NCBI GenBank assembly: GCA_000149265.1 | Contig: CH003333.1 | Location: 217,227-281,226, forward strand | Origin: Ciona savignyi | Taxonomy: Eukaryota > Chordata > Ascidiacea > Phlebobranchia > Cionidae | Length of the DNA: 64,000 nucleotides | Direction of reading: 5' to 3' | Notes under the pieces: model-generated | The model's database searches: none | What the model saw: the letters and a program-made list of their open reading frames with translations, nothing else | What the model was told of the DNA's origin: nothing | Shown here: positions 48,074 through 59,875 of the stretch, piece by piece | Layout of the letters: every line of letters starts with the position of its first letter | Numbering within the stretch: the first letter of the stretch is position 1 | Made by a program: the position numbers and the translations under genes

Positions 48074-51000
48074 TTAAGCGGCTAGTATATGGGGATTCCC
48101 CTCCCAGAATTGCTTCCCGATGATATCAATGTTCAAGGCCAACAACATACTTTGCGCTTTGGATCTCTTATCATCTGGTTCCTGCAATGTTTGTAAGATA
48201 ATCACTCGGACCGATGTGGCTTATCACTCGGACTGATGTAGCAAATCATAGATCGTTGTGAGATTTCCCGCAGAAAGTTCATTGGTTTAACGAGTTGAAC
48301 ATAACTGCAGTAATATCTAAATCATAGAAAACATATTTATCCCAGGTAACATCACGCACACCGGGAAATCTGATGATTGCCCGTGTAATAACCCCCTTGC
48401 ATTTTCTCATTCATATTCGTATCATGTTGTGCAACGCCTTCCCGGGTGTTGGGGAATCCTTCCCACCAGACCGACGAGGCCTCAGCACGTCCCCCCTCCA
48501 ACCACAAACCTACGTGACCCACGGTAGATGACATCATTCGAGGCAAACACATTTCATGACGTAACATGTGTTGTGAGGATTGGATTAATCACGGTGCAAT
48601 CAACATATTTAAAACGCGTCGTCGAAGTGAACGAACCAAACAATTTCCGCCGTAAGCGTCCCATTAATACGAAAAAACAAGAACAATCACGAAACTAAAT
48701 TCAAAAATTAATATGAATTGTCCACACAGTCATCATCGACGTATTATGACGAATACAAAGGAAAAGTCAGTAAACCCGATTTGATCATATTTTTCGTTCT
48801 GGTTTGCCATTCAACGATTTAATTCGCTCCCATTTCATCTAGAGCTCGGAGTTGAAAGTCCAAGTTGTGGGTATTTGCAATCAAACCGGCGTCGTTGGAT
48901 TAGTTGTGTAGACATATTTCGCAAGTTTATTGCCGCCGCCAATGTGCAAAGTCGTATTTCCTTGCGGAAAAGCGGTCGCTGCGCAAATTCCCGATACGTG
49001 TTTGTTCCATCGGCGCCGAACAATACAGAAAGACATGCATAGTTACGTTTGCGCTTATAACAATGGCTGATTTACGAAAGTCCTTCTATATATAATCAAT
49101 GACAAGCGAGTCGTCTCAAACGCAGAGGGGAAAGTTTAACCATCTGACCTTTCGCAATGCATTTCGCGAAGCATAAGTTACCTTGTCTCTGACAATGACT
49201 GTCCCTTTCCTGTGTAGTTGTGGGAGGTTGTTGTAATTGATTCCGAATTGAGAAAAAAGTATTTCATTTTTGTCGCTCGATAGTGTGCCCTGTGGAAAAA
49301 ACAATATTAAAAGCGGCGACACACTCGTTTAAAGTGATTAAAGCGTGCAAATTCGGCCCGTGGAAGGATCTGAGTAAAGTTGTCAAAATAAGACGCCATT
49401 ATTTTGTGATTTGGATCCTTTCTTTAGCGAGGCGCCGACTTTCACCGTCGGTACAGACAATGCATATGCCACGTGTGATGCAACAATGATTTATTTGTTC
49501 AACCGGCGTGCCTAATAAGGAGCGAAACCGACGTTTATTTTGGCAACTCGGGTAACATCTACCAGGGTCGGCGAGATAATGTGCGTATTGTGTAGAGAAA
49601 CATCCGATTCGACGTGAAAATAAGACGCCGTCGCACTTACATAAGCATTCTCGCATAATAACAGCGATAGAGATTTTGGCCTAAGTTAGACGATTTTGAT
49701 AGAGATACGAGAAAACGATTAATAAACAAACACACATCTCACACGCAAATCGCGCGTGGTTGCTCTTGCCTGACACCTGTTGGCACATATCACTGCGTTG
49801 ACTGTCCAACAGGTGGCAGTAGTCAGCCTTGAACCTGTATCTATTCGACTTAGTGGATTGGCAAAGTCTGATTACCACCACGTTAAATACTTGGTACTGA
49901 GGATCATTCCACTTGGATTAATAGGGGTGTAACTTCTAATCGTACAAAAGAAAATAATTTCCGAAAATCATAAGACTAAAAAACTTTTCATTTCCACTAT
50001 TTATATACACACAGAATATGCGATATGCACGCCTATCCCATGAAAGGGAAACAATCATTATAACACAGGTGTCGTCAGATTTTAGTTCAACCCATTAATC
50101 CACTGGGTTCATGCGATGTTCACTTAGTGCCTTGCCCAAGGACACATCTGTATAGCTATCAGCTGGTTTCAATCCCCCAATCTTTCGAGTAAAAGAAGAC
50201 ACAGCACAAAAACGAATAATCAGACTTTCACATTAGCATATGTGCATGTTTTTTGCACCATGTATTTGGGCAATGCACTTAGCAGACTTAACTTGAACGC
50301 ATGATTAATGGGTTCTTTTAAAATTAAAGGAATGTTGCACAATCATAAACAAACTGTAATAGCTTTAGTAAAGTGATAGTCGGCACAAGGTCTGACAAAT
50401 CCTATTATTCCTTAATAAGTAACAGAATACACAGCTATGCTCATCTATTCTTCAAACTTAACAAACATCCCAGTCCAACTATACCTTTAGCCTTTCTTGG
50501 GCTTCATGTTTTGTGGAGCCGGACTGGACAAGATTCCAAAAGCAATAATTGTACATATTGTTGATGTGACCTGTAAACAAATTACTTTCGATACCAATGT
50601 TTGTTGCAAGGGATCATGCAATGTGCGATTGTCACATTACCTGCTACCAAAGTCAAGATATAGTCATAAATTACAGATGTCATACTGCTTAATTATTCTG
50701 TGCATGCACTAATACAACTCGTCTATACTGTGTCAGTTCACTCAATATAACAACTATCATCATAATAGAGAGGCGCAAATCGGTAGAATTGGACATTTTT
50801 ATTTTTAAAAATGGGAAAATGCAGCCACTTTAAAAACAGAAGATTACATTCCCCAGGTTATCAGAGCTACTTTGTTGTGTATGATTAAAACTTTTAGTTT
50901 TAGTAAAACCTATAATCCACTGGGTTCAGGTGATGTCGGCTAAATGCCTTGCCCAAGGACACAACCATCCAGTCAGTTGATGGTACAACAGCAACAACCG

Positions 51001-52068
51001 GGACCAACATATGACTATCTGATCACCAACTCACAATCTGCTTGTCTCCAGCTGAGGTAATCTCTTAGGTTTTTATCACTTGGGTAGAGGACAGTTCTGC
51101 TGTCAAATGCAGGGGGATACCCTAATTGGAGATCAGGGAAGTATTCCTTCCAGTGGTAAACATACGATGATGTGAATTGAGACACAACCACTGAAGAAAG
51201 TTTGCTGGTAAAATTTGTTTAAAATAAGTTGATTTATACTGGCAAAACATTCGTACTGTGAACAGCTTATACATTGGAAGGTGAAAGAAAAGTTGCTGCA
51301 AACAAAATATCTTCAATATACTGGATAGTAATAAGCACGGGGGATTGTTTATGCAGTCAGATGCTTGATTGCGCAGATGGTGGGTTGGATGTTCACCCTC
51401 ATCACTTAGAGCGAGCATGTGATCTTAATCACTTTAATGGATCTATTTAAAAGTTTTACCAAATACACCAACACACTGTAATAACAGCAACAACCCGATG
51501 CTAGGTACGAGGTAATCTAACAATTACCCATGTTATAACGCCCATTGCGTTTTTTTAATCCCAGGGGATAAACAGGAGTATCCTATGTTTTTGCACAGCT
51601 TATAATTTTCTCCAGGTGAGCACAGCAACATCTGTTGGATCAGTTGCACTCCTAGATACATTTAGCAGACAAAACCATGAAAAAATACCTTGATCGACGG
51701 TTGTAAGTCTTTGTTCCTTTTTTAAACACAAATGAATATTCATCACTTTGTCCATAAGAAAGTACGACATCATTGAAAAGTTCCATAACAGATCTTGCGG
51801 CTCGCGTCATTAATCCCAATGCTCGGTCGTCGTTCGGCTTCTTAAAATTATGTTTCGATGAAAATTTGTGAAAATTGTTGCCGTCAATACGAACTACAAT
51901 CCAACAGTTTGGTAAACAGGAGTCCATGGATTCAAATGACTTCACATAATCAAACTGACTATTTGCCATCTTCTGGTGGGTTTCTGCTTTACAGTAATTT
52001 TGCAACAATTGCAATCTTGTGCAGCTACGTAGGAATATCCTTATCATGCCTTTTTTTGATAGAAACAA
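48074..52068 (-). CDS. THG1L: tRNA-His guanylyltransferase THG1L, 5 exons, 283 aa
   Basis: Adds the extra G at position -1 of tRNA-His, using GTP in a reversed-polymerase reaction (family knowledge). Exons: 52068-51689, 51204-51035, 50570-50485, 49289-49182, 48181-48074. Phases agree and total 852 nt. Motifs: [11 protein letters not shown] and [10 protein letters not shown] (metal-binding Asp/Glu), [55 protein letters not shown], and a terminal [16 protein letters not shown] that matches the vertebrate end. The most upstream ATG adds a short basic, possibly mitochondrial leader ([15 protein letters not shown]); the ATG at 51973, beginning MANSQFDYV, aligns with the usual start. The segment between RDK and EPDDK is shorter than in human, so a small exon may be missing. 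Confidence 0.9.
48345..48425 (+). repeat. Composite SINE tail fragment
   Basis: Contains atgattgcccgtgtaataac followed by cccccttgcattttctcatt. Lies in a THG1L intron. Confidence 0.55.
50025..50395. repeat. Two opposed composite SINE fragments
   Basis: The minus copy at about 50025-50200 (acccattaatccactgggtt; ccttgcccaaggacacatct) is followed by a plus copy at about 50265-50395 (gggcaatgcacttagcag; caaactgtaatagc). A third, minus copy lies at about 50865-50985. All are in THG1L introns. Confidence 0.6.
51430..51590 (+). repeat. Composite SINE copy in THG1L intron
   Basis: Contains caacacactgtaataac, acgaggtaatctaacaatta, and a tail ending gagtatcctatg. Confidence 0.6.
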
Positions 52069-53233
52069 ACAGGTTTAGGAAGAGGTATGAGGGTGCTAAA
52101 AGATAAAATGTTGGAAATATATACTTATTCTGGATGTACTCGAGATTGTACCACAAATCCTACTGATCACTTTTTCTTTGTATTAAGATGTTATCAACGA
52201 GACTTGTGCACTTTTATGTAATTTTCATGTTTTTTTGTAGTGTAAACCATGCTATGAACTAGTAAAATCAAAGATTTTATATCGAAGGCTTGAAAACATC
52301 ACGCAAATATACACGAATGATAAAATACATTGCAATATGTCAAACAAACCAAATTCAATTGTGGCAGTATGTTTATTAATAAGTTCATCACCGTTCATTC
52401 TATTACATTTTTAAGTAGTAACCATACTACATACATGATATATCTTGCATTGGTTTAAACTAAGCAAATATAAACCGAAAAATATTAACACAATATTCAA
52501 AGTTGTGCCTCTTCATGTAATATCCGTTTTTGCACTCTTGTAAAAAATGAAAATTTATCTTTGTCTGTATTTAAGGTTTTATGTCAGGTTAAAGATAAAG
52601 AAGCACCAAGTTTTAGACTAAACTAAAAGTAATCTACTTTTGTGATTTAAGTTGCCTTTGATTCTAAAATAAAAAATTCCATGTGAATCCATGTGGAAAT
52701 CTGGTTATATTAATTAAAACAAGTTCCTTTACCCAGGCACATTGTGTGAAGTTGGGCCACAAGTGTAGTCATCGTAATCTCATGGGTTGGATGAATATCG
52801 CATTAAACATACTGTGACTGTGATATCTTTATCACATGGACCATGGGTAGGAGTAACAATAACTTGGATTAATCTTTCAATGTTTGATTTTTGGAGTAGT
52901 TGTAAGAATATAAAGTTTATATCCTTTATAGTGTAAACTTCCTCTATTGAGATAGAATAAATAAAACTACACAATAATTGATTTAAATTTAAATATTGCT
53001 TACATAAAAAAACATTACTGTTAATATTGACTACGATTGAATGATGTATACAACATTATGAAGAGCACTGCCAGCATTAAACCATTAAAACTTCATTTGT
53101 TGGGATGCAACAGAATGCAAACATGTGTGAGAAAATCTAAGCACCGGTATGTCCTATGTGGGAACAGAACGCTTAAGAGACTGTACCATGGCCATGGTAT
53201 GGTTACAATTTGTTCAATACAATAGAATGAACC

Positions 53234-53239
53234 TTTATT
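53234..53239 (-). terminator. Poly(A) signal candidate of ELP3
   Basis: AATAAA on the minus strand about 55 nt beyond the stop at 53294. Confidence 0.5.
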
Positions 53240-53293
53240 TAGTTACCCAACTTTAAACACCATCCTAAAATAAATAACCAATGAAATGTAACA

Positions 53294-55355
53294 TCAGTCA
53301 AGGTTTTTTGACATGTACGGCCCATCCAATTCATATCCGAGTTTTCTGTAATAATTCCTTGTCCCGACCCCAGAAATAACAACAAGTTTCGATGCTCCAT
53401 GCTCTTCTCTGGCTATCCGCTCGGCTTCTTCCATGAGAAGAGTCCCGAAACCTTGATGTTGGAACTTTGCCGGATCGCGAGAGCTCACCGGAACCACGCT
53501 TCCGTAGACGTGAAGTTCCCGCACGATGGACGCACCTTTGCCCTTCAACTCTGGCCGGAAAGCTTCCTGTGAGCATTTCCGAAGCCTCAGAAGACCAACT
53601 AATATATCTTGGACTGGGTCTTCGTATGATAGGAACGTCTCCCAACCCCCATTGGCCGTGTAGTCCCTTCTGATCAACTCCACTTCAAATGGTTTGATAT
53701 TATGATGAATCTGTTGGATACCTGCTTCCCTGGTCCGTACATCCCGACATGTGGTCCCGAGGTCGTTCATCCGAGCTAGCGCCAACTCCCTCAGATTACC
53801 ATGCTCCACACCTGATGTTACCAAGGGCATTGGAATGTCTCTTTGCACTCTGGAATACAGGTGGGGAAATCGGAAATTAACATTTCATACACATCAACAC
53901 ATAAACAAGTTGTTTAAATAGGGAGAACATGCATGTGGGCATGATTTGATTTGAAGTTTATCTGCTTAATTATTATTAAAATTACCAAATCAAAGGGAAT
54001 ACCTTTACCTATGTTAAATAATGGGTAAATATACTATTGGACATTGTTTTAGATGATTAACCTATGACAGCAGGCAGTAGGTTCACCCATGTTACCAGGC
54101 ATGCGTAATTTAGCTACCTAAATATAATATAGTTAAGCACAAAAATTGTTTGTTGGTCCCATGGGTATCTTTAGGTACAAACTGCATTATTACAATATAA
54201 ATTATTATTACCCACTGTAACATGTAATAAATTTTAAACACAATAAATATTTGGTTCGTCTTACCTGTAGATTCGTGTCCACGGAGGTACCAATGCAAGA
54301 ATCCTTGCCACCAGGTCAATTAAAGTCGACGGTGGGTAGCTTTGGTATCGTCCTGTTTTCCACAGCTCATACAGACCAGTTCCTCTGATAACCAATGTTG
54401 GATATATCTTTAACCCATCCGGCCGAAAAGCTGGATTTTCAAAAAACTCCACAAACTGTTCAACATCTCTTTCAAGTGGTACATTGGGTAGATTGGGCAT
54501 CATATGCGTTACTACCTTGAACCCACAATCTTTGGCTATCTGAAAGGACTCTGAAACTGCTCGGACAGTGTGTCCTCTGTTAGTATCACGAGCCACGTCT
54601 TCATAAACACTTTGAACGCCAATTTCAAGCCGCGTGCAGCCGTATGACAGCATCTCACTTTGGTGCTTTTTCAGGCAGTAATCCGGCCTCGTTTCAATAG
54701 TAATCCCAATACATTTAGTTCTGCTTCGCTCGCTGTATTTCACCGCCTCTTCCACATTATTGCTTCGATGACCTGACAAAGCGTCATGAAGATTCCTAAT
54801 GAAGTAATCCTTGTAGGAGTCCGATAGAGACATAAACGTTCCACCCATTACTATGAACTCTACTTTGTCTACTGAATGTCCGAGCTGTTTTAACTGTTCC
54901 ACCCTGTGCCTGGTTTGCAGGAAAGGGTCGTACCTTGCACGGATCGCCCTCATTGAAGTTGGTTCATACCCGGTGTAGGACTGAGTTGAATATTCAAAGT
55001 CAGAATCAGGTCCACCAGGGCAGTAGACACAGATGTTGCCGGTCATGTTTATATGAGGACACCTGTGGGGCTTACACATCACTGCAACCACTGCAATTCC
55101 ACTCGCAGTGCGTACCGGCTTGGCCTTTAGTTTTGGTATTAAAGATTTCTTGTATTGATGTGGCACTGCAGCAATGATATCTGTAAGCCTCGGCTGCGAT
55201 TTGAGTCCATGTTTAGACGCAACTTTTCCTTTCAGTTTATTCAGATTAATATCTTTTCCAGTGTCGTGAGCTTCAATTAAAACTCGAACAATTTCAGCTG
55301 TGGAAATGGCAAGCAACTCTGCCTGGGATGCTGTTGGCTCATTCGCTTTTCCCAT
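53294..55355 (-). CDS. ELP3: Elongator catalytic subunit ELP3, 2 exons, 548 aa
   Basis: Radical-SAM/acetyl-CoA enzyme of Elongator that starts cm5U modification at wobble U34 of tRNAs. Exons 55355-54265 and 53849-53294; the junction falls in ...[13 protein letters not shown]. Length agrees with the vertebrate protein (about 547 aa). The radical-SAM region has cysteines at 94, 99, 109 and 112 (MCKPHRC ... NICVYC), then [10 protein letters not shown]. The GNAT domain in exon 2 has [18 protein letters not shown] for acetyl-CoA binding and the end [14 protein letters not shown]. It starts 285 nt downstream of the SF3B2 stop on the same strand, and a tttgcag acceptor-like site lies upstream of the ATG (near 55407). 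Confidence 0.97.
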
Positions 55356-55639
55356 TGTACATTAAAGTAAGAAATACTTTTTACAAAACCTATAAATCCT
55401 AACACCTGCAAAATTTGACCTACAGCCAGTTTATACAAGAAAATCAAAATGATATGCACTTCGTACATTTTGAATAACACATTTACTTTGTACTGTTTAT
55501 AAACAAAACAGATAACTGAATGATTGTTTATAATCCATTTTGTGCAGCAAAATGCCTTTATAATAATTAATATAATCACAATTTTTCCAACATGAAACAC
55601 ATATATCAATACAGCGAACATAAAAGTATTAATTTCGAT

Positions 55640-57763
55640 TCAAAATTTAAATTCCTTGTATTTTTTCGTTGATCTGTTTGTGTCATGTGTTTGTGCCTTT
55701 CTCTTTTTCTTCTGCTTCGCAGCGTGATCAGCAACCATGTCACTAAAGTCCTCCTTCTGGACTTGCTCCTGTTCTCGGACCCGTTGTTCATACTTGGCTG
55801 CCATCGCGACGTTGTCCAACTCCAGTTCCTCAGGGTTTAGCGCCACCTCCACACTATCGATGTCTGGCACACCTGCCGAGAGCACAGGTCTCCTGGTGGC
55901 GTTGACATCGTAGACATGGGCTGACCCCATCATGTTACGTCCGACGGCTGCAGCAGATTTCTCAGGAAGCACAGTGAAGAGCTGAGGAGTGTCTCCTCCT
56001 TCCATCGCATCTTCGATCTTCTTCTTACGGAGTTCGATCATGTCCGGAGTTTCCATCCCGCTTGGAACAGATGATATTCCACTTGGAGTGATCATTCCAC
56101 TCTCGGCAGGAGTTGCGAATCCAGTCTCATCCGCTGCCTTTTCATCCACATCACTCTCTTCCTCTTCCTCCGATGACTCTTCTTCACTTTCAGACTCCAG
56201 GTCACCCCAAGCAGTTTTATCCACTTCATCAATTTCATCCCGTTGAGCAAATTCTCCACTTTGAGTACCAAACACATCCCCATACAATGGCCTGCCCATT
56301 TCATCGACAGGAGGCTTACCCCAGCCTCCAGCGTGGTACCCAAAGGAACATCCTTCAGGGATCGGGCAATTTAGCCCCATGATTTTCAGGTTGGGGTAAG
56401 ATGGTGGGGGGCCATACCTCTGCATTGCAATTAACCATGGTGGGGGGATTTTCTCGGATTGCTCTCCCACTGGCATTCCCAATGCAACTTTCAGATCCTC
56501 AGATAAATTACCCGGTTTCTTTTCCTTCAATCGAGTTTCTAATTCTTTACCTTCATAATACAAATCCCCATGTGTGGTCATTCTTGGCTTGGTTTGATAA
56601 CGGAAAAATGCATCGTGGAGTTTTTGGTAATCAATATCAATTTTACCGAGTTTTGGTCTTACTTTTTCTCGCATTTTTGTCTTTAAAGTTCTTGAATCTT
56701 CTTTCTCCTGAAGAGCTTGTCTCATTTCCATAATCCCGGTGTTTTTGATGCATTGTGGTAGCTCAAATGGTGGCTTTTCGAAGCCTCTTTTACCCTGTAA
56801 GTACTTGCGCTTAAAACACCAATGCCGGGGCACCGTAACGGAATTCCTGGCTGCTTTTAAGTGTACCAACAGACATGGATCTTGCGCTGTTACGTCATGC
56901 ATCTCAACAACATCGGGTCGTGTGACAAGTTGTTTCAACTCAGCGACGCTCAATCGGTTCATTCGTCGCAGCTTTTTCTTTGAAATCTTCACTTTTCCAT
57001 CATCTTCATCATTACTATCATCATCGCTACTTCCGGCACCAAATGCTTTGACCTTTTCAACAACTTTCGCTTTGGACAACACTGTTTCTGGTTCTGGAAT
57101 CTTGATTCTCTCCACTTCGTCAGCGATTTTAAATGCCTGGAAGATCTTCTTAAACACAAACAAGTGAGGGTCATTAAAGTTGGGATCTTCAGTCACATAC
57201 TCCACTTCAGCATCAACAGCTTTCACACTCGGGGCTTCTGGTGCGGTTTCCCGATCTATTTTCTTTACTTCTTTCAGTGCTTCTTTTCGCTTCTTCTTTT
57301 TAGCTCTCTTCTTTTTATTTTTCAACTTCCGCTGAGCAGCCAGCAATTCTTCTTTTGATTCCTTCTCCCCAGAAGCGATAATCGCTCCGTTGAGAAGCTG
57401 AGATTTCGCTTTCTCTAATCTCGACATCTCTGACTTCTTATCAGGGTCAAGCTGAGGACTTCCAGACATCGCTTTCTTCATTTCCTCGGCCGAAACTCCA
57501 ACTTGCTTCGCTCTCTCATCTTTAAAGGCCAGGACTTTTTCAAGAGCAACCGGAAGATCGACTTGGAATTGATCTTCCTCGCCAGGAGCTGGAGGTTCAG
57601 CTTCTTCCTCAACCTCCGGATACGCTCCTTCTGTTTGCTCATAGAAGGTGATCATTTTGTTGACCAGATCACTCTTCCTCCCATCGGATGGGATTCCTAG
57701 ATTATCGAGCTGTCGTCGCAACTCGTGCACCGACAACTGATTTAATTCGTACACAGTTCTCAT
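55640..57763 (-). CDS. SF3B2: Splicing factor SF3B2 (SAP145), single exon, 707 aa
   Basis: Subunit of the SF3b complex in U2 snRNP that helps anchor U2 near the branch point and contacts SF3B4. One uninterrupted frame. Order: SAP-like N-terminus (LSVHELRRQLDNLGIPSDG), a charged coiled-coil and Lys-rich region (KNKKKRAKKKKRKEALK), the DUF382 core (IKNTGIMEMRQALQEKEDS; IDYQKLHDAFF), the PSP domain (PPPWLIAMQRYGPPPSYPNL; FGYHAGGWGKPP), an acidic stretch, then METPDMIELRKKK and the conserved end KKYKEFKF. It is about 190 residues shorter than the human protein, mainly in the N-terminal proline-rich part. The absence of introns contrasts with its neighbours. Confidence 0.97.
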   Translation of the reverse strand: MRTVYELNQLSVHELRRQLDNLGIPSDGRKSDLVNKMITFYEQTEGAYPEVEEEAEPPAPGEEDQFQVDLPVALEKVLAFKDERAKQVGVSAEEMKKAMSGSPQLDPDKKSEMSRLEKAKSQLLNGAIIASGEKESKEELLAAQRKLKNKKKRAKKKKRKEALKEVKKIDRETAPEAPSVKAVDAEVEYVTEDPNFNDPHLFVFKKIFQAFKIADEVERIKIPEPETVLSKAKVVEKVKAFGAGSSDDDSNDEDDGKVKISKKKLRRMNRLSVAELKQLVTRPDVVEMHDVTAQDPCLLVHLKAARNSVTVPRHWCFKRKYLQGKRGFEKPPFELPQCIKNTGIMEMRQALQEKEDSRTLKTKMREKVRPKLGKIDIDYQKLHDAFFRYQTKPRMTTHGDLYYEGKELETRLKEKKPGNLSEDLKVALGMPVGEQSEKIPPPWLIAMQRYGPPPSYPNLKIMGLNCPIPEGCSFGYHAGGWGKPPVDEMGRPLYGDVFGTQSGEFAQRDEIDEVDKTAWGDLESESEEESSEEEEESDVDEKAADETGFATPAESGMITPSGISSVPSGMETPDMIELRKKKIEDAMEGGDTPQLFTVLPEKSAAAVGRNMMGSAHVYDVNATRRPVLSAGVPDIDSVEVALNPEELELDNVAMAAKYEQRVREQEQVQKEDFSDMVADHAAKQKKKRKAQTHDTNRSTKKYKEFKF

Positions 57764-58075
57764 CTTGCAATATCTAACACGTCTATTTGGGAGTAAACAA
57801 GGTAAAAATATCTTTATAATGTTATATTATGGTAACAACTTAAATGAATTGTTGGAAAAAAATCTTAATGCTTGAAGATTTGCAAGTCTTCGGAAGCAAA
57901 TCTCGATCACAGCAGACAGAGAAAATTATAACAAGATTGTTACAATGCATTAGTCTAATATGAAATAATTAAAATAACAAACTTAAACTAAAATTGTTAA
58001 AAAAATAAACTGAACTAAAAAAAAATGGGTGTTTTTTTCATCCAATGATCTTTCAATGCATCCTTAAAAAAAACG

Positions 58076-58640
58076 AGTTGTGAATATTCAGATGCTTCGT
58101 GCATATAGCCGCCCGTGATTACTGTACATAAACTATACATCAAATTAAAGGTATTTTTAAGGCTGCCTCTAAATACTACAGGACCGCTTGGAGCGCTTGG
58201 ATCACTTAGATTGCTATGGAAATAATTATAAACCTGTCCCAAACACTAATCTCAACCCCAGAACTAACTTTAACCCCAACCCTAACATTAATATCATGGC
58301 TTTTGTAATTACGAATATAGTAAGCGATCCAAGCGATTCATGCGATCCAAGCGGTCATGTAATATTTAGAGGTACCGGTACCGTATTTTTAGGAGCTAAA
58401 ACATGTCCCAAAAATAATTGGTGAAAACTCTATAAATGTCTATCTAGATAAGAAAACCGCAGAATTCCTAAATTACAAGTTATAAATATTTAGATGTTGT
58501 ATGCAAATAGCTGCCCGCAGTTATTGTATATTATCTATATATCAATTTAAAGGTATTTGCAAGGACAGTAATATACTGGTATACAAAGGAATAATTGGCA
58601 AAAACAATATAAATGCGTAAATATTAATAATATTCATGTT
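58076..58640. repeat. Diverged tandem duplication, one unit interrupted by a MITE
   Basis: 58076-58165 (gttgtgaatattcagatgct; ttaaaggtatttttaag) recurs at about 58478-58565 (gttataaatatttagatgtt; ttaaaggtatttgcaag). The MITE lies in the first unit; the matching sequence resumes after it (aataattggtgaaaac vs aataattggcaaaaac). Confidence 0.65.
58166..58372. mobile_element. 207-bp MITE with terminal inverted repeats
   Basis: CCTCTAAATACTACAGGACC at the left pairs with the right end (GGTCATGTAATATTTAGAGG). Both ends carry repeated gatccaagcg motifs. The interior has aactaactttaaccccaacc, shared with the 2215 element. No coding content. Confidence 0.65.
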
Positions 58641-59768
58641 CGGTATTAATATTTTTTATTTTTTTAATATATCAAAAGTGGCCAGTCGAAAGAACACTGT
58701 TTAATTAGAAAATTGTGTAATTTTTAGCACTGTAGTCCAATGAAAACGGGTTTAACTTTTTACTTCTGTCTTCCGTTTTTCCGCGTTTTATATTTCCAGA
58801 TAAAAGAACTTTGGTGAATAATGGGCTTATTCTGTAGACAAAATATGCAACTATGATATCAAACTTCTGTACTAATATACACATACCTGCTACATACATT
58901 ATACAAATAACAGAAAAGTTATTGTAGCAGTATTTTACTTTGATTAACTTGGTAGACGGTTCTTAACTAGTTTTGACTTTGAGGGTAAGCTCCACTTCTT
59001 ATTCTAAGCAAGTGCAAATAAATACGAAGTGAGTTGAAATGAGTTACCGTGGCGAATGAGGTAACTGAATAGTAGGCAAACTAATTCTAACTATGCCTTA
59101 CTCCAGTATCTAGACTAAAAAGTTAGACGCTGCATTATAACAACAAGAATTTCGACGAAATTTAGTGTAGATTCCACATTGTACGATAATGTGGACATAG
59201 AAATATTATCCATGTGCAGTGAACCGTTAAATATATAACTTGCAAAGACAAATGATCGTTTGATCCCAATGGCGAATGGTCCCAGTGAAAAAAAAACAGT
59301 ACCTCACTAAAGAAAATGTAAGTATGGCTGTTCAAAGTAGCAACTATCTGTCGTTATAATTCGTCATGTCTAGTATTGATGTACTAAATTTGTTATTTTT
59401 TTTAATAAGGAAAATAACAAGGTCGAAAAAATAATCAGAACAAACGGAAAAACTACAACTACAGCGGTTAAAATGCATCAGCTGTATGAACGTTAAGATA
59501 ATTTTTTTATATTGCACTTTGTTCCTCGCTGTCCGGTCACTCATTCTTCAAAAGCCGGCTCCCAATGGCATGGATCGCGACACAAATAATAAACCAATTT
59601 TGATGTCGTCATTCTTCTGGTAGACAAACATATGTATTAAGGCTGCTGAGAACCAGTTGTGGTAATACCAACGTTCGTAGATAACGATAGATCTGTGATA
59701 CTGTTAAAAAATAAATAGATGGCGGTATTGAGTTAATACGACACACACACAAGCTATGCATGATTGAG

Positions 59769-59875
59769 TACGCTCGTGTGGCCAAATGGTTAACGCGACC
59801 GATACATATACCAACTCTTATACAAAAAAACGGTCCTAGTGACGAGCCCATCATGGGTTCGAAACTTGGCTCGGA
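59769..59875 (+). repeat. Leu/Ser-tRNA-like monomer repeat, best copy
   Basis: gtgtggccaaatggttaac (A box TGGCCAAATGG) and atgggttcgaaacttggc (B box GGTTCGAAACT) are separated by about 65 nt. The cgaccgatacatatac and cctagtgacgagcccatc blocks match the copy at 41303. Confidence 0.75.

Noticed and set aside
59769..59875. Functional tRNA-Leu or tRNA-Ser gene
   Set aside because: A and B boxes are present, but the acceptor stem and anticodon arm do not form convincingly and diverged copies recur.
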